Shown: positions 49,896-61,739, numbered from the stretch's first letter. The stretch is 64,000 nt of DNA from Odobenus rosmarus divergens (GCF_000321225.1 NW_004450467.1:1260889-1324888); one strand, 5' to 3'. Notes: generated by a model not told the origin, from the letters alone. Numbers and translations: made by a program.

Positions 49896-50023
49896 AAGTA
49901 TACAGCGTAGTGAATTGTCACAAAGGGAACACAGTTTTGTAAGTACCACTCGTTTCAAGAGAAAAAGCATTACCAGTATCCAGAAGGCCTTCTGTGCCCC
50001 TACCCATCACCTCCTCCTCACTA
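49896..50023 (+). repeat. 128-bp exact inverted duplication, arm A
   Basis: Reverse complement of 52351-52478 with no mismatch that I can find over 128 bp. It starts at 'aagtatacagcgtagtgaat' and ends 'cacctcctcctcacta'. Flanks of the two arms are unrelated, so the borders are sharp. It lacks a poly-A or target repeat. Arm B belongs to the 3' end of the old L1 at 50460-52740, so arm A is a displaced, inverted copy of L1 3' sequence. Confidence 0.95.
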
Positions 50024-50041
50024 CTGTAGTATACTACAGTA
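50022..50041. repeat. 20-bp perfect palindrome
   Basis: TACTGTAGTATACTACAGTA, exactly self-complementary, straddling the right border of arm A (50023). Confidence 0.97.
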
Positions 50042-50459
50042 TCTTATTTGAACATCCACAAATCCTGAAACAAAGACTGAATAAAATACTATATTTCATA
50101 GGTAATTCCGTAAAACTGAAGAAAGGGAACAACGAAGACAGGAAAAGGAAGACAGAATCAAATAAGCGATGCTTCATCCAGAGAACTGCTATTCTGATAA
50201 CTAGGACTTAATTCCTCTAAAAAATTCTGGAAACCACTTAGAATAAGAGCTAAACTACCTAAACTGAGCTAAAAGCTACCCCACCTGCATATGGTTTAAG
50301 ACTGTCAAGGACATTAATTCTCTGGCACTTGAACTTTCCATAGTCCAGCCAACAGAGTCCCCAGGCAATTGTAAATCAGCCTGTGCACTATAATCAGTGG
50401 TGAGACCTAAAAGAATATGGGTGGAACATTGGCACATATGCAAAGAATATAACATGCAA
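50042..50459. other. Unassigned intron between arm A and old L1
   Basis: No exon or clear repeat. Confidence 0.45.
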
Positions 50460-51000
50460 ACATATACCAAAGAAAGCTGTGTAGGTACACTAATATCAGA
50501 CAAAGTTGATTTTTAAGACAAGAAATATTACCAGAGAAAAACAGGTATCAAACTCTCAGGAATATATCACAATCCAAATTTATCTGCATCTAAAAATGTT
50601 GCTTTAAAATATATAAAGTAATAAATGAAAGATGTCTGAGTAGCCTCTTCATACACAAAAGACCTACATTATTGTGAGAAATTAAAGACAATATAAATAA
50701 ATGAAAGGGTATATCCATGTTCATGGGTTAAAAGACTAATTATTGTCAAGATGTTCAATCTCCACATTCAATCTATGGATATAATGCACTTCCAATAATC
50801 TGATTCTAAATTTCATATGGAAACTTAAAAGGAAATGTAAGGGTCCAAGAATACCAACGAGAACTTAACGACAACAAAAAATCCTCAAAGGATGGCTCCA
50901 TAGGTGATCAAGACTTTTCATAAAGCAACAGTAATTGTAATAATGTGGTATTGGCACAAGTCAAGAAAAATTATAAAAAGCTCCAAAATAGAAAGTCTAG

Positions 51001-51143
51001 AGGTGCCTGGGTGTTTCAGTTGGTTAAGTGTCGGACTCTTGATCTCAGCTCAGATCTTGATATCATGGTTGTGAGTTTGAGCCCCATGTTGGGCTCTGTA
51101 TTGGACATGGAGACAAAACAAAACAACAACAACAACAACAAAA
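51001..51143 (+). mobile_element. Can-SINE, old sub-family, plus orientation
   Basis: 'gaggtgcctgggtgtttcagttggttaagtgtc', 'gagccccatgttgggctctgtattgg' and an (AAC)n tail. Direct repeat AGAAAGTCTAG / AGAAAGTCTGG at about 50990-51000 and 51144-51154. Confidence 0.93.
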
Positions 51144-51328
51144 AAGAAAGTCTGGAAGCAGACCCAAGGAACGTGTGACTTATGACAAAGGTGGCTCTGC
51201 AGAGGAGTAGGGGAAAGAAGAGTCTTTTCAGTAAATGGTGTTGGGTCCCTTGGCTATTCATATGGAGAAACATGAAACGTCTTCCTATTCCCCAACATAT
51301 ATAAAAATAAGATCTAACTACGGAACAT

Positions 51329-51512
51329 AGGGACGCCTGGGTGGCACAGTCGGTTGTGTGTCTGCCTTCACTTGGGTCATGATCCCGGGGTCCTGGGATG
51401 GAGTCCTGTATCGGGCTCCTTGCTTGGCGGGGAGCCTGCTTCCCCCTCTGCCTGCCTCTCTCACCCTCTCATTCTCTCTGACAAATAAATAAATAAATAA
51501 AATATTTAAAAA
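51329..51512 (+). mobile_element. Can-SINE, plus orientation
   Basis: 'gggacgcctgggtggcacagtcgg' with 'tgatcccggggtcctgggatgg', 'aaataaataaataaataaaata' tail. Flanking repeats not clear. Confidence 0.94.
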
Positions 51513-52350
51513 ATAAAATATGGAGTATAAAACAAGCTTCTAGAATATAGCATAGAAGAACATCTTCAGGATTTAGAGGTAGTATTAAATATAAAGAAAT
51601 ACATTAACATTTAAAACACTTTTGATCAACAGACAACATTTATAAAGTAAAAAGTCAAATTGCAAAGAGGAGAAAGTTATTTCAACATATATAATAAAAA
51701 ACAGTTCATATCTAGAATATGAAAAAACTTACAGATCAAGACATTCCAATATAAAATTGAACAAAAGTTTAAATAGCATGTCACAATGGTTAATAAACAC
51801 ATAAAAAGTTTCCAATCTCATTAATCTCTAGAGAAAAGCAAATTTAAAATAACCAGGACATACCAAAAAGGCTAAAACTTAAAAAACTGACAATCTAAGT
51901 ATTAGTGAGGATATGGAATAAGTAGAACCTCATATAGGTACATTTTTCTTGGAAATTGAAATTGGTATTATCTACTAAATTTGAAAATAACATATCCTAT
52001 TATTCAGCTATTTCAATCCTAGATATATACCCAACTGAAAGGTATGCAAACACTCTCCAACAGACATGCAAAAAAGCTACACTGTTTCCAAGAGTCTACA
52101 ACTGATAAAAAGCCAAATGTTCATCTACAGTAGAGTGGAGGAATAAATTGTGCTCTATTTACATAACAGAATACTATTCAACAATGATAATAAACCAATG
52201 CTATGTGTAATAGCATGGATGAATCTCTTAATCTCTCAGTGTTGAATAAAATAAGTCATATATGCCACATTATTCTATTTATATAATGTTTAAAAACAGG
52301 GAAACGCAATGTATAGTGTTAAAAGGCAGGACATTTGATAATGTGGGGAA

Positions 52351-52478
52351 TAGTGAGGAGGAGGTGATGGGTAGGGGCACAGAAGGCCTTCTGGATACTG
52401 GTAATGCTTTTTCTCTTGAAACGAGTGGTACTTACAAAACTGTGTTCCCTTTGTGACAATTCACTACGCTGTATACTT
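52351..52478 (-). repeat. 128-bp exact inverted duplication, arm B
   Basis: Partner of arm A at 49896-50023. Lies in the 3'UTR of the old L1 just before the SINE at 52508. Centre-to-centre distance about 2.45 kb. Confidence 0.95.
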
Positions 52479-52507
52479 ATGATTCTGTACTTTTATGCAA
52501 TGTCTTT

Positions 52508-52706
52508 TCTTTCTTTTTTTTTTTTAATATTTTATTTATTTGAGAGAGGGAGTATAGGGGCAGAGGCAGAGGGAGAGGGAGAAGCAGATTCCCCACCAAG
52601 AAGGGAGTGTGATGCGGGGCTTGATATGGGGCTCGATCCCAGGACCCCGGGATCATGACCTGAGCTGAAGGCAGTTGCTTAACCAACTAAGCCACCCAGG
52701 CACCCC
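52508..52706 (-). mobile_element. Can-SINE in the old L1 tail, minus orientation
   Basis: Poly-T start, 'gccacccaggcacccc' end. Flanks GCAATGTCTTTT and GCAACAATTTTT look like a worn target duplication; L1 tail sequence resumes at 52707. The segment has a small extra duplication 'gatgcggggcttgatatggggctcgatcc'. Confidence 0.93.
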
Positions 52707-52740
52707 GCAACAATTTTTATTTCAAAAAAAATTAAAAATT

Positions 52741-53745
52741 AATATTATGCCAAACTTCTGCCTCCCCCCACAAATCTTTCAGCTCCCTTCTCTTTCACCT
52801 ATTAAAGAAATTCTATTTTTTAATTTTGATTTATTTGAAAGAATCAGAACATTCTGTTCATTCCATTTTTGCTAAAAGAGAAGGGATCTATATAGTGATA
52901 ATGAAGAAGGAAGCCTCTGGACATTAAAAGTAATTATATAAAAAATTATGTAAAATTCAGAATGTGTTTGCATGCACTCAGTACTTGGCTGCCTCTCAAA
53001 TATTTAGAATCTGAATGTACATTTGCATTTCCCCAGTGGAACTTTAGAGGATTTTCAATTGTAATCAGCAAATCAGCTAAAGAATAAAGGGCATAGGGCT
53101 AAACCAAAAGCCAGGAACTGCACTGCCTATCAAATGCTAAATCAAAACTAAATGCTATATTCTCAAGTGGCAGTGAGCTTTTCTTTTATGAGGAGGAAAA
53201 TATAAAATATTATTTATCATTCACAAAGAAAATCATTTTAATTGATATAATTGCTATCATTCTTAGCTGAAAAACATGCAAGATTCTTTAAACAATTTAT
53301 CTTATTCTAGAAAAAATTTCAAGATGCATGAATGTCCTTAGTTCATCACTGAACCACAAAAAAAATAAAAGTTTTTTTCCCTAAATAGGACAGCTTTTAA
53401 GCAAATATTTAACACATAAAAATGCTTTCAAGTACTTTAGGAATATATATTTTTATACAGAAAATTAAAACATTAATTATAAGCCTTCTTTACTTTATAA
53501 TTAAAATAAGCCCCTGTAAATAATCTCTATGATATAATATTCAAAGCCCTTCATACACTATTTAAAATCACAGAACTTTAGTATGCTTTTGCCTTATGTG
53601 CTGCTCTGAACCTAATTCTAACCAACAGAAAACATTTGGGTGGAAATATAAAGTAACTACATCATCTTATCATTCCTAGCATCTGTGAGTCAAAATGTCA
53701 ACTATAATTGACATGTACCCTAGACTTTAAGAAGAAAGACTTTTT
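52741..53745. other. Unassigned AT-rich intron
   Basis: No repeat or exon recognised. Confidence 0.5.
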
Positions 53746-55270
53746 AAAACAGAAGGCCTTGAAAAAGAAAAGCAAAGCTGGAGGCATCACATTCTGGACT
53801 TCAAGTTATATTACAAAGCTGTGGTGATCAAAACAGTACGGTACTGGTGCAAAAAACACTTGGATCAATAGAACAGAATAGAAAACCCAGAACAGAACCC
53901 ACACTATATGGTCAATTAATCTTTCACAAAGCAGGAAACAATATACAACGGTAAAAAGACAGTCTTTTCAACTAACAGTGTTGGGAAAACTGGATAGCAA
54001 CATGCAAAAGAGTGAAACTGGACCACTTTCTTGCACCATACACAAAAATAAATTCAAAATGGATTAAAGACCTAAATGTGAGACATGAAACCATAAAAAT
54101 CCAGACAGTAATCTCTCTAGCATTAGCCATGGCAAATTCTTTCTAGATATGTCTCCTGAGGCAAAGAAAACAAAAGAAAACTAAACTATTGGGACTACAT
54201 CAAGATAAAATGCTGCACAGTGAAGGAAACAATTAACAAAACTAAAAGGCAACCCACAGAATGGGAGAAGATATTTTACAAATGACATATCTGATAAAGA
54301 GTTAGTATCCAAAATATATAAACAACTTCTAAAACTCAACTCCCAGAATATGAATAATCCAACTAAAAAATGTGCAGAAGACATGAATGGGCATTTTTCC
54401 AAAGAAGACAGACAGATGACCAACAAACACATGAAAAGATGCTCAACATCACTCATCATCAGGGAAATACAAATCAAAACCACAATGAGATATCACCTCA
54501 TACCTATTAGAATGGATAAAATCAACAACACAAGAAACAACAGGTGTTGGTGAGGTGAACCCTCTTTCGCTGTTGGTGGGAAACTGATGCAGACACTCTG
54601 GAAAACAGTATAGATGTTCCTCAAAAAGTTAAAAATAGAACTACCCTACCATCCAGCAATTGCACTACTAGGTATTTACTCAAAGGATACAAAAATACTA
54701 ATTCAAAGAGACACATGCACCCCGATGTTTACAGGAGCATTATTTACAATAGCCAAACTATGGAAACAGCCCAAGTGTTTGGATAAAGAAAGAATAAAGA
54801 GATATGGAACTATGGAAACAGACCAGGTGTTTGGATAAAGAATGGATAAAGAGATGTGGTATGTGTATATACAATGGAATATTACTCAGCCATAAAAAGA
54901 ATGAAATCTTGTGATTGACAATGACAAGGATGGAGCAAGAGTGTATTAGGCTAAGTGAAATAAGTCAGTCAGAAAAAGACAAATACCATGTAATTTCACT
55001 CATAGGTGGAATTAAGAAACAAAACAAATGAACAAGGTGGGGGAAGGAAGAGAGGAAAATCAAGAAACAGACTCTTAACTATAGAGAACAAACTGATGGT
55101 TACCAGAGGGGAGGTGGGTGGGGGATGGGTGAAATAGGTGATGGGGATGAAAGAGGGCACATGTGATGAGCACCAGGTGTCATATGGCGGTGCTGAATCA
55201 CTATATTGTATACTTGAAACTAATTACGTTGTATGTCAACTAACTGGAATTTAATAATAACTTTAAAAAT
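53746..55270 (+). mobile_element. 5'-truncated L1 (ORF2 3' part and 3'UTR)
   Basis: Begins at 'ccttgaaaaagaaaagcaaagctgg' in the C-terminal third of ORF2 and ends after 'gtcaactaactggaatttaa' and an A-rich tail. Readable pieces: [17 protein letters not shown] (about 54632) and ISREI-type end. A worn direct repeat AAACAGAAGGC / AAAAGGAAGGC may flank it. Closely related to the 17274 L1 in its 3'UTR. Confidence 0.9.
54756..54859 (+). repeat. 52-bp tandem duplication inside L1
   Basis: Two adjacent 52-bp units beginning AACTATGGAAACAG (54756-54807, 54808-54859), five or fewer differences. They duplicate the ORF2 stretch upstream of 'gagatgtggtatgtg'. Confidence 0.93.
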
Positions 55271-55360
55271 GATAAAAAGGAAGGCAGAAGGAAAAATTAT
55301 TCAATAAAACATACATAAAATTCAGAAAATAAAGATATTCAGGAACACTGAGAGGTTCTA

Positions 55361-55556
55361 TTTTTTTTAAAAGATTTTACTTATTTATTTGTCAGAGAGA
55401 GAGAGAGAGAGCACAAGCAGGGGGGAGCAGCAAGCAAAGGGAGAAGCAGGCTCCCTGCTAAGCAAGGAGCCAGATGTGGGACTCGATCCCAGAACTCTGG
55501 GATTATGACTCGAGCCCAAGGCAGGTGCTTAACTGAGTAAGCCACCCAGGTGTCTC
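55361..55556 (-). mobile_element. Can-SINE, minus orientation
   Basis: 'aaaagattttacttatttatttgtcagag' to 'gccacccaggtgtctc'. Direct repeat GAGAGGTTCTA (55350-55360) / GAGAAGTTCTA (55557-55567). Confidence 0.95.
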
Positions 55557-55567
55557 GAGAAGTTCTA

Positions 55568-55944
55568 AAAAGTACCAATTTGACTATAGAATCAGAAAAC
55601 AAATCCCTTTAAGGAACATAAGGGTTAATAAGCATTAGCACTAAAAGTTTAAAACTTTATAGTACCCTCATTTCCTTTTTGAGAGAATGTCTGCAATGGC
55701 CAATCAGGGCAATACAGAGAAGGCATACATATCAATTACACCTAAGAATTTTCCATTATTTTTACTAGACTTTTTTAATTCATGGAGAAATATAAAAAGT
55801 TTTGGAGATATTATTGGGTAATCATGAAAAGGGGCTCTGATTAATGAAAGGAAATTTATGGCAATGCATTCTAAGGCCTCTGTTCTTGACAGTATTTTCT
55901 TTAATGTGTTTAACAATTGTTTGCATGAAGCATTAAGAGGATAA
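55568..55944. other. Unassigned intron
   Basis: Nothing recognised. Confidence 0.5.
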
Positions 55945-56115
55945 TATTGGAGAATTAGTGGTCAAGAACATGGACTTTGGAGTGAGGCACTTTAGTTCAA
56001 GTCCCAGAGTCACTAATTAATAGCAATGGAACCTTGGGGAAATTACTTAATCTCTTTAAATCCTATTTTCTTTATACACAAAATGGAAATAATAATGTCT
56101 TCTCTATTTCACAGA
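55945..56115 (+). repeat. MIR
   Basis: 'aagaacatggactttggagtgaggcactttagttcaagtccc', 'accttggggaaattacttaatctcttta', 'aaaatggaaataataatg' match MIR in order. Confidence 0.85.
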
Positions 56116-56124
56116 ATGCATTAT

Positions 56125-56335
56125 TTCATTTTACAAATACTTATATGATATTTATTATGTTAGGCATTATTTCTAAAGGCTTTATAAATATTATTTTAGT
56201 TAATCCTCAAAGCAACCCAGGGAGCTACATGTGTTTGTTTACCATCATCCTCATTTTACAGATGGGAGACTGGGGTAGAGAGGTTAAGTAACTTGCCTCA
56301 GGTCACCTATCTAACACATGGCAGAGTGGAGTTTA
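56125..56335 (+). repeat. Second MIR immediately downstream
   Basis: 'taatcctcaaagcaacccagggagctac', 'catcctcattttacagatgggagactggggtagagaggttaagtaacttgcc' match the other MIR half. Adjacent to the copy above in the same orientation. Confidence 0.82.
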
Positions 56336-56734
56336 GATTAGATGTACAGAATGTCCATTCATATTCATTAAATATTAGAACTCATCACAATCATCATCAT
56401 TGGAGTGATACTAAAGTTACTAGATGAATTTACTAGTAAGATTAAATTTACTAAAAACAGATACTGAAAAGACAATAGGTTAAGTAAAACAAAACAAAAT
56501 TTAACAAAGAAATATAGGGTCCTTTGATTAGATTTACAGAAACCAGCCACATAATTTGCCAAATTGTGATAATGGCTGCCAAAAAATACTAAAACAAACT
56601 TTGGCTGCATTAACAGTAATAAAGTAACATAGAATCAATACCATTCACATATGGATTATTAATATAAAATTTAAAATCTCAGTTTAAAGAGAAATTGTAT
56701 AGTCAAATTGAAGAGATACAGAAAGGAATGATTT
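56336..56734. other. Unassigned intron
   Basis: Nothing recognised. Confidence 0.5.
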
Positions 56735-56790
56735 CCTTCCTCCACAAAAAAAACCCATGCGTCAACTATATGTTGTACATAACAGGACAC

Positions 56791-57367
56791 AAGAGGCACC
56801 CCTATGCTTACTGCAGCATTATTTACAATAACCAAGACATGGAAGCAACCTAAGTGTCCATCAAAAGATGAATGGATAAGGAAAATGTGGTGTACAGATG
56901 CAATAGAATATCATACAGCCATAAAAAGGATGAGATCATGCCTTTTAAGACAACATGGATGGACCTAGAGGGTATTACGCTAAGTTAAATAATTCAGACT
57001 GAGAAAGGCAGATGTCATATGATTCCACTCCTAAAGAGAATTTAGAAATGAATAAACAAAAAGCAGAATCAGACCTATAAATACAGAGGACAAACTGAAA
57101 ATTGCCAGAAGGGAGGGTGATGGGGGTTGGGCGAAATGGATATGAGGGAGGGAGGATTTCAGGCTTCTAGTTATGGAATGAATAAGTCATGGAATAAAAG
57201 GTACAGCATTAGGAGTACAATAAAAGGTATTGTAGCAGTGATATAACTGGGCAGATGGTAGCTACACTTGTGAACATAGCATAATGTATAAACTTGTCAA
57301 ATCACTAAGTTATACACCTGAAACTAATGTAATCTTGTGTGTCAACTATGCTCAAATAATTTTAAAA
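56791..57367 (+). mobile_element. L1 3' end nested in old L1
   Basis: 'cacccctatgcttactgcagcattatttacaataaccaag' to 'cacctgaaactaatgtaatcttgtgtgtcaact...ttttaaaa'. Direct repeat AACAGGACAC (56781-56790) / AACAGGCACAC (57368-57378). Confidence 0.88.
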
Positions 57368-58143
57368 AACAGGCACACTTTAGATTCAAACATAAATAGG
57401 TTGAAAATAAAAGGACAGAAAAAGTATACCATTAAATTAGTAAGCAAAAGAGAACTGGTGTTACTGTACTAATATCAGATATTATATAATTTAAAATAAA
57501 AGCTGGTACTGGAGACAAAGAAGGATAGTTTATAAGGATTAAAAAAATCAATATATTAAGAAAATGTAACAGTTATTAACAGGCATGCACCTAAAAACAC
57601 AGTCCCAAAATATATGAAGCAAAAACTGACAAAATTGAAAGAGGAAACAGAAAATTCAATAATAGTAGGAGACTTCAATGCTCCACTTTCAATAATAAAC
57701 AGAACAACCAGACAGAAGACCAAGAGGAAAATAAATGACTTGAACATTATAAACCAACCAGAGCTAACAGACATCTGGGAAATAGTCCATCCAACCGGTG
57801 TAGAATACACACTCTTCTCAAGTGCACATGAGACATTCTCCAAGATAAACCATAGGTTAGGCCATAAAACAAATCTCAATCAACATAAAAGGATTTAAAT
57901 TATACAAAATATGTTCTCTGACCAAAATGAAATGAAATAAAAAAATCAGTAACACAAGAAAATTTGGAAATTCACAAGTAAGTGGAAATTAAAAAACACA
58001 AACAGTGAAGGAAAATATCATAAAGTAGACACTGAGATAAATAAAAATGAAAACAGCATACCAAAACATAGAGGATAGACCTAGATGGTATATAAAGGAA
58101 AATATATAGCTGTAAATGCTTATATTAAAAATAAAGATTTCAT

Positions 58144-58328
58144 GGGATGCCTGGGTGGCTCAGTCGGTTAAGCATCTGCCTTCAGCTCAGGTCGTGATCC
58201 CAGGGTCCTGGGATGGAGCCCTGCATCGGCTCCTTGCTCAGCAGGAGCCTGCCACTCCCTCTGCCTGCAACTCTCCAGGCTTGTGCTCTCTCTCTCAGAC
58301 AAATAAGTAAATAAAATCTTTAAAAAAA
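58144..58328 (+). mobile_element. Can-SINE nested in old L1, plus orientation
   Basis: 'gggatgcctgggtggctcagtcgg' to 'aaataagtaaataaaatctttaaaaaaa'. Direct repeat AAGATTTCA / AAGACTTCA on the two sides. Confidence 0.95.
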
Positions 58329-59487
58329 CTGAAGACTTCAAATTATTAATATAAATGTCTAACAAGAAACTAGAAGAGATGAGGAAATTAAAACACAAAA
58401 TAGGGAGAAGAAAGAAAAGAATAGATATTAGAATGGAAATTAATGAAACGGACATTTTTTAAAAATAGAAAAGATCAACAAAATGGAATGTTGGTTCTTT
58501 GAAAAGATCAACAAAATCAGCAAATCATTAGCTAGATTGACCAATAAAAGAAAAAAAAGAGAGAGAAAAAAGACAAACTAGTAGAATCAAGAATAAAAGA
58601 GGAAACATTACTACCAACCTTATAGAAATAAAAAGGATTATAAAGTCTATTATGAACAAGTGTATACCAGCAAATTAGAAAGCCTAGATGAAATAGAATA
58701 TTCCTACAAAAACAAGAACTACCAAAATTGACTTAAAAAGAAATAGAAAATCTAATTACATCTATAACAAGAGATTGAAGTAATAATCCAAAATACTACC
58801 CACAATAAAAAGTACAAGCCAAGACATCTTTACTGGTAAATTTTACCAAACCTTTAGAGAATAATTAACACTAATCCTTCCCAAACTCTTCTAACCACAG
58901 AAGAGGACAAAACACATCCAAACTCATTTTAGGATCCAGTATTACCCTGATACCCAAAATCAAAGATAACACAAGAAAAACACAGATCAATACCTGTTAA
59001 TTCACAGACACAACAATCCTCAACAAAATACTATCAAATTAAATCCAGTGAATATTAAAAAGAAATATATACCACGATTATGTGCAATTTATTCCAAGAA
59101 TACAAGGTTGGTTCAACTTTTGAAATCAATTTAATGTATCATATTAATAAAGACAAAAGCCACAAAAACAAAGATCTTACCAATAAACATAGAAAAAACA
59201 TTTGGCATGATAAAAAGAAAAAACAAACTAGGAATATAAGAAAATTCCCTCAACTTAATAATAAAAGATATCTATGAAAAACCCAGTAATGGTTAATGTG
59301 AAAGACTGCAAGTTTTCTGCTTAGCAAAACACCACTTCCACTCAACACTGTATTGGAAGTTTTAGCCAGGGTGACTGGCAAAAAAAAAAAAAAGGAAGAA
59401 AGAAAAAGAGCATCCAGATTGAAATGGAAGAAGTCAAACTACTTGCAGCTGACCTCATCTTATATATAGAAAATCCGAAGGAAACAA

Positions 59488-59538
59488 CAACAAAAATATT
59501 AGGATTAATAAACAACAAAAAATATTAGGATTAATAAA
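59488..59538 (+). repeat. 25-26 bp tandem duplication in old L1
   Basis: CAACAAAAATATTAGGATTA... occurs twice back to back, differing by one A. Confidence 0.95.
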
Positions 59539-59747
59539 CTAATTCAGCAATGATATAAAGTTATAAGAAAAAATGGATCTGTAATAGTATCAGAAAGAAT
59601 ACTTAGGAATATATTTAATAAGTCCAAAACTTGTATTCTGGAAACCAGAAACCATTGCTGAAAGAAAATTAACGAAGGCCTAAATAAATGGAAAGACATC
59701 CTATATTCATGTTTGGATACCTATTATTGTTAAGATGACAATACTAC

Positions 59748-59973
59748 CCATTTATTTACTTATTTATTTTTATTATGTTATGTTAATCACCATACATTAC
59801 ATCATTAGTTTTTGATGTAGTGTTCCATGATTCATTGTTTGCGTATAACACCCAGTGCTCCATTCAATACGTGCCCTCCTTAATACCCATCACCAAGCTA
59901 ACCCATCCCCCCACCCCCCTCCCCTCTAGAACCCTCAGTTTGTTTCTCAGAGTCCATAGTCTTTCATGGTTCG
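59748..59973 (-). mobile_element. Young L1 3' tail nested in old L1, minus orientation
   Basis: 'catcattagtttttgatgtagtgttccatgattcattg' is the complement of the youngest L1 3'UTR end (same as 28920-28970). Exact 16-bp direct repeat AAGATGACAATACTAC at 59732-59747 and 59974-59989. Inserted after the old L1. Confidence 0.96.
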
Positions 59974-61525
59974 AAGATGACAATACTACTCAAATTGATC
60001 TACAGAGTCAACAAAATCCCTACCAAAATCCCAGGTACCCTTTTTTCAGAACTGACAAATTGATCTTAAAATTCTTAGGGAAATTTAAGGAACCCAGAAT
60101 AGCCAAAACAATCTTGAAAAAAGAAAAACAAAGTTGGAATACTCCCACTTCCTGATTTCAAACTTACTACAGAGTTACAGTAATCAAGAGTGTGGTACTG
60201 ACATATAAATAGACATATACATCAATGGAATAGGATTAAAGAGTCAAGAAATAAAGAATTATATTTATGATCAATTGATTTTTTGATTAGGGTACCAATA
60301 TAAATCAATGAAGGAAAGAATGGACTTTTCAATAAATTGTGCTATGAGAACTGATATGCATTCACATGCAAAAGAATAAGATACATTCCTATCTCATTCC
60401 ATATACAAAAATTAACTCAAAATGAATCAAAAACCTAAAACTACAAAAATACTTTTAAAAATATGGGGTAAATATTTATGACCTTGGATTTGTAAATCTA
60501 TCCTTAAATATGACCCCAAAAAGGTGAAAAAAGAAAAAAATTGGACCTCAAAAAATTAAAAAATTTGGACATCAAAAAATATCAATAAAGTGAAAAGACA
60601 ACTCACTGAATGGGACAAAATATTTGCAAATCATATAACTGATAAGAAAATTATATCTAGGATATATAAGAACTCTAACAACTCAACAATAAAAAAAAAT
60701 CCAATGAAAAACATGGCAAAGAATCTGAATAGATATTTCTCCAAAAACAGATATACCAAAAGCCAATAAACACATGAAAAGATGCTCGACATCATTAGTT
60801 ACTGGGGAAATGTAAATCAAAAACCACAATGAGATACCAGTTCATATGCACCAGGATAATTATAATCAAAAAAAGACAGACAATAACAAACACTGACAAG
60901 GATGTAAAGAAACTGAAACTCTCATACCTTGCTGATGGAAATGTAAAATGATGTATTCATTGTGGGGAACAGTTTGGGGTTCCTTGAAGTTAAAAACAGA
61001 CTTACAGTATGATCTGGCAGTTCCATTCCTAGGTATATACCCAAGAGAACTGAAAATATATTTTCACACAAAAACTTGTATTCAAATGTTCATAGCAGAA
61101 TTATTCATAATAGCCTAAAAATAAAAATAATCCAAATGTCCATCATCTGGTGAATGGATAAAAAAAATGGAATATATCCATACAGCGGAATATTCAGCCA
61201 TAAAAACGAATGAAATACTTATACATACTACAACATGGATGATTTCTAAGTGAATGAAACCAGGCATAAAGGGCCACATATTGTATGATTCCATTTATAT
61301 GAAATAGCCAAAATAGGCAAATTCATAGAGACAGAAAGTAGATTAGTAGTTCCAAAGGCTAAAGAAAGAGGGTAATGAAGTATGGCCACTAAAGGGTATG
61401 GCTTTTCTTTTAGAGTGACAAAAAAACTCTGGAATTAGATAGTTGTGATGGTTTTACAACTCTCTGAATATATTAAAAGCTGCTGGACTGTACATTTTAA
61501 GAAAATAAAAAAATAAACTGTAAAT

Positions 61526-61739
61526 AAAGGAAATAAAAGAAAGCTCAGAATAGTATTATACAAGTTAAATTTGGAGAAATCAGAAATATTTAAGTCAGAG
61601 AAAAAAAAAGACTCATTAAAGACATGAACACTGTCTTAAAAACTTTAAAATCATACAGAGCTATATGTATCTGTACTGTGCCGATATATTAAAATATTTC
61701 TCTAATCACCTCTAAGGGTGTTATATAAATGAGCTAAAG
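61526..61739. other. Unassigned intron
   Basis: Short AT-rich interval between the old L1 and the LTR-like block. Confidence 0.5.

Larger units (their letters stand above)
50460..52740 (+). mobile_element. Old L1, internally deleted, with three SINE insertions
   Basis: Starts near an endonuclease-region piece ('gtaggtacactaatatcagacaaagttga'), jumps to the later ORF2 region ('ggtatatccatgttcatgggttaaaagactaattatt'; about 50700), and continues to a 3'UTR ('tgtgacaattcactacgctgtatacttatgattctgtac') and A-rich tail after the SINE at 52508. No intact frame. The highest divergence among the L1 copies here. Confidence 0.75.
56735..61525 (+). mobile_element. Old L1 (ORF2 and 3'UTR) with three nested insertions
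   Basis: ORF2 homology starts before the nested L1 ('gcgtcaactatatgttgtac') and resumes after it ('acactttagattcaaacataaatagg'). Endonuclease piece VGDFNAPLSIINRTTRQKTK at about 57665-57725 keeps the GDFN motif. The reverse-transcriptase part near 59440 reads LLAADLILYIENPKE, with FADD changed. C-terminal pieces near 60600-61300, 3'UTR ending about 61525. Insertions: L1 56791-57367, SINE 58144-58328, L1 tail 59748-59973. Dead. Confidence 0.85.

Noticed and set aside
52477..52686. 69- and 84-codon frames on both strands
   Set aside because: Both are read through a SINE and its TC-rich/AATAAA tail.
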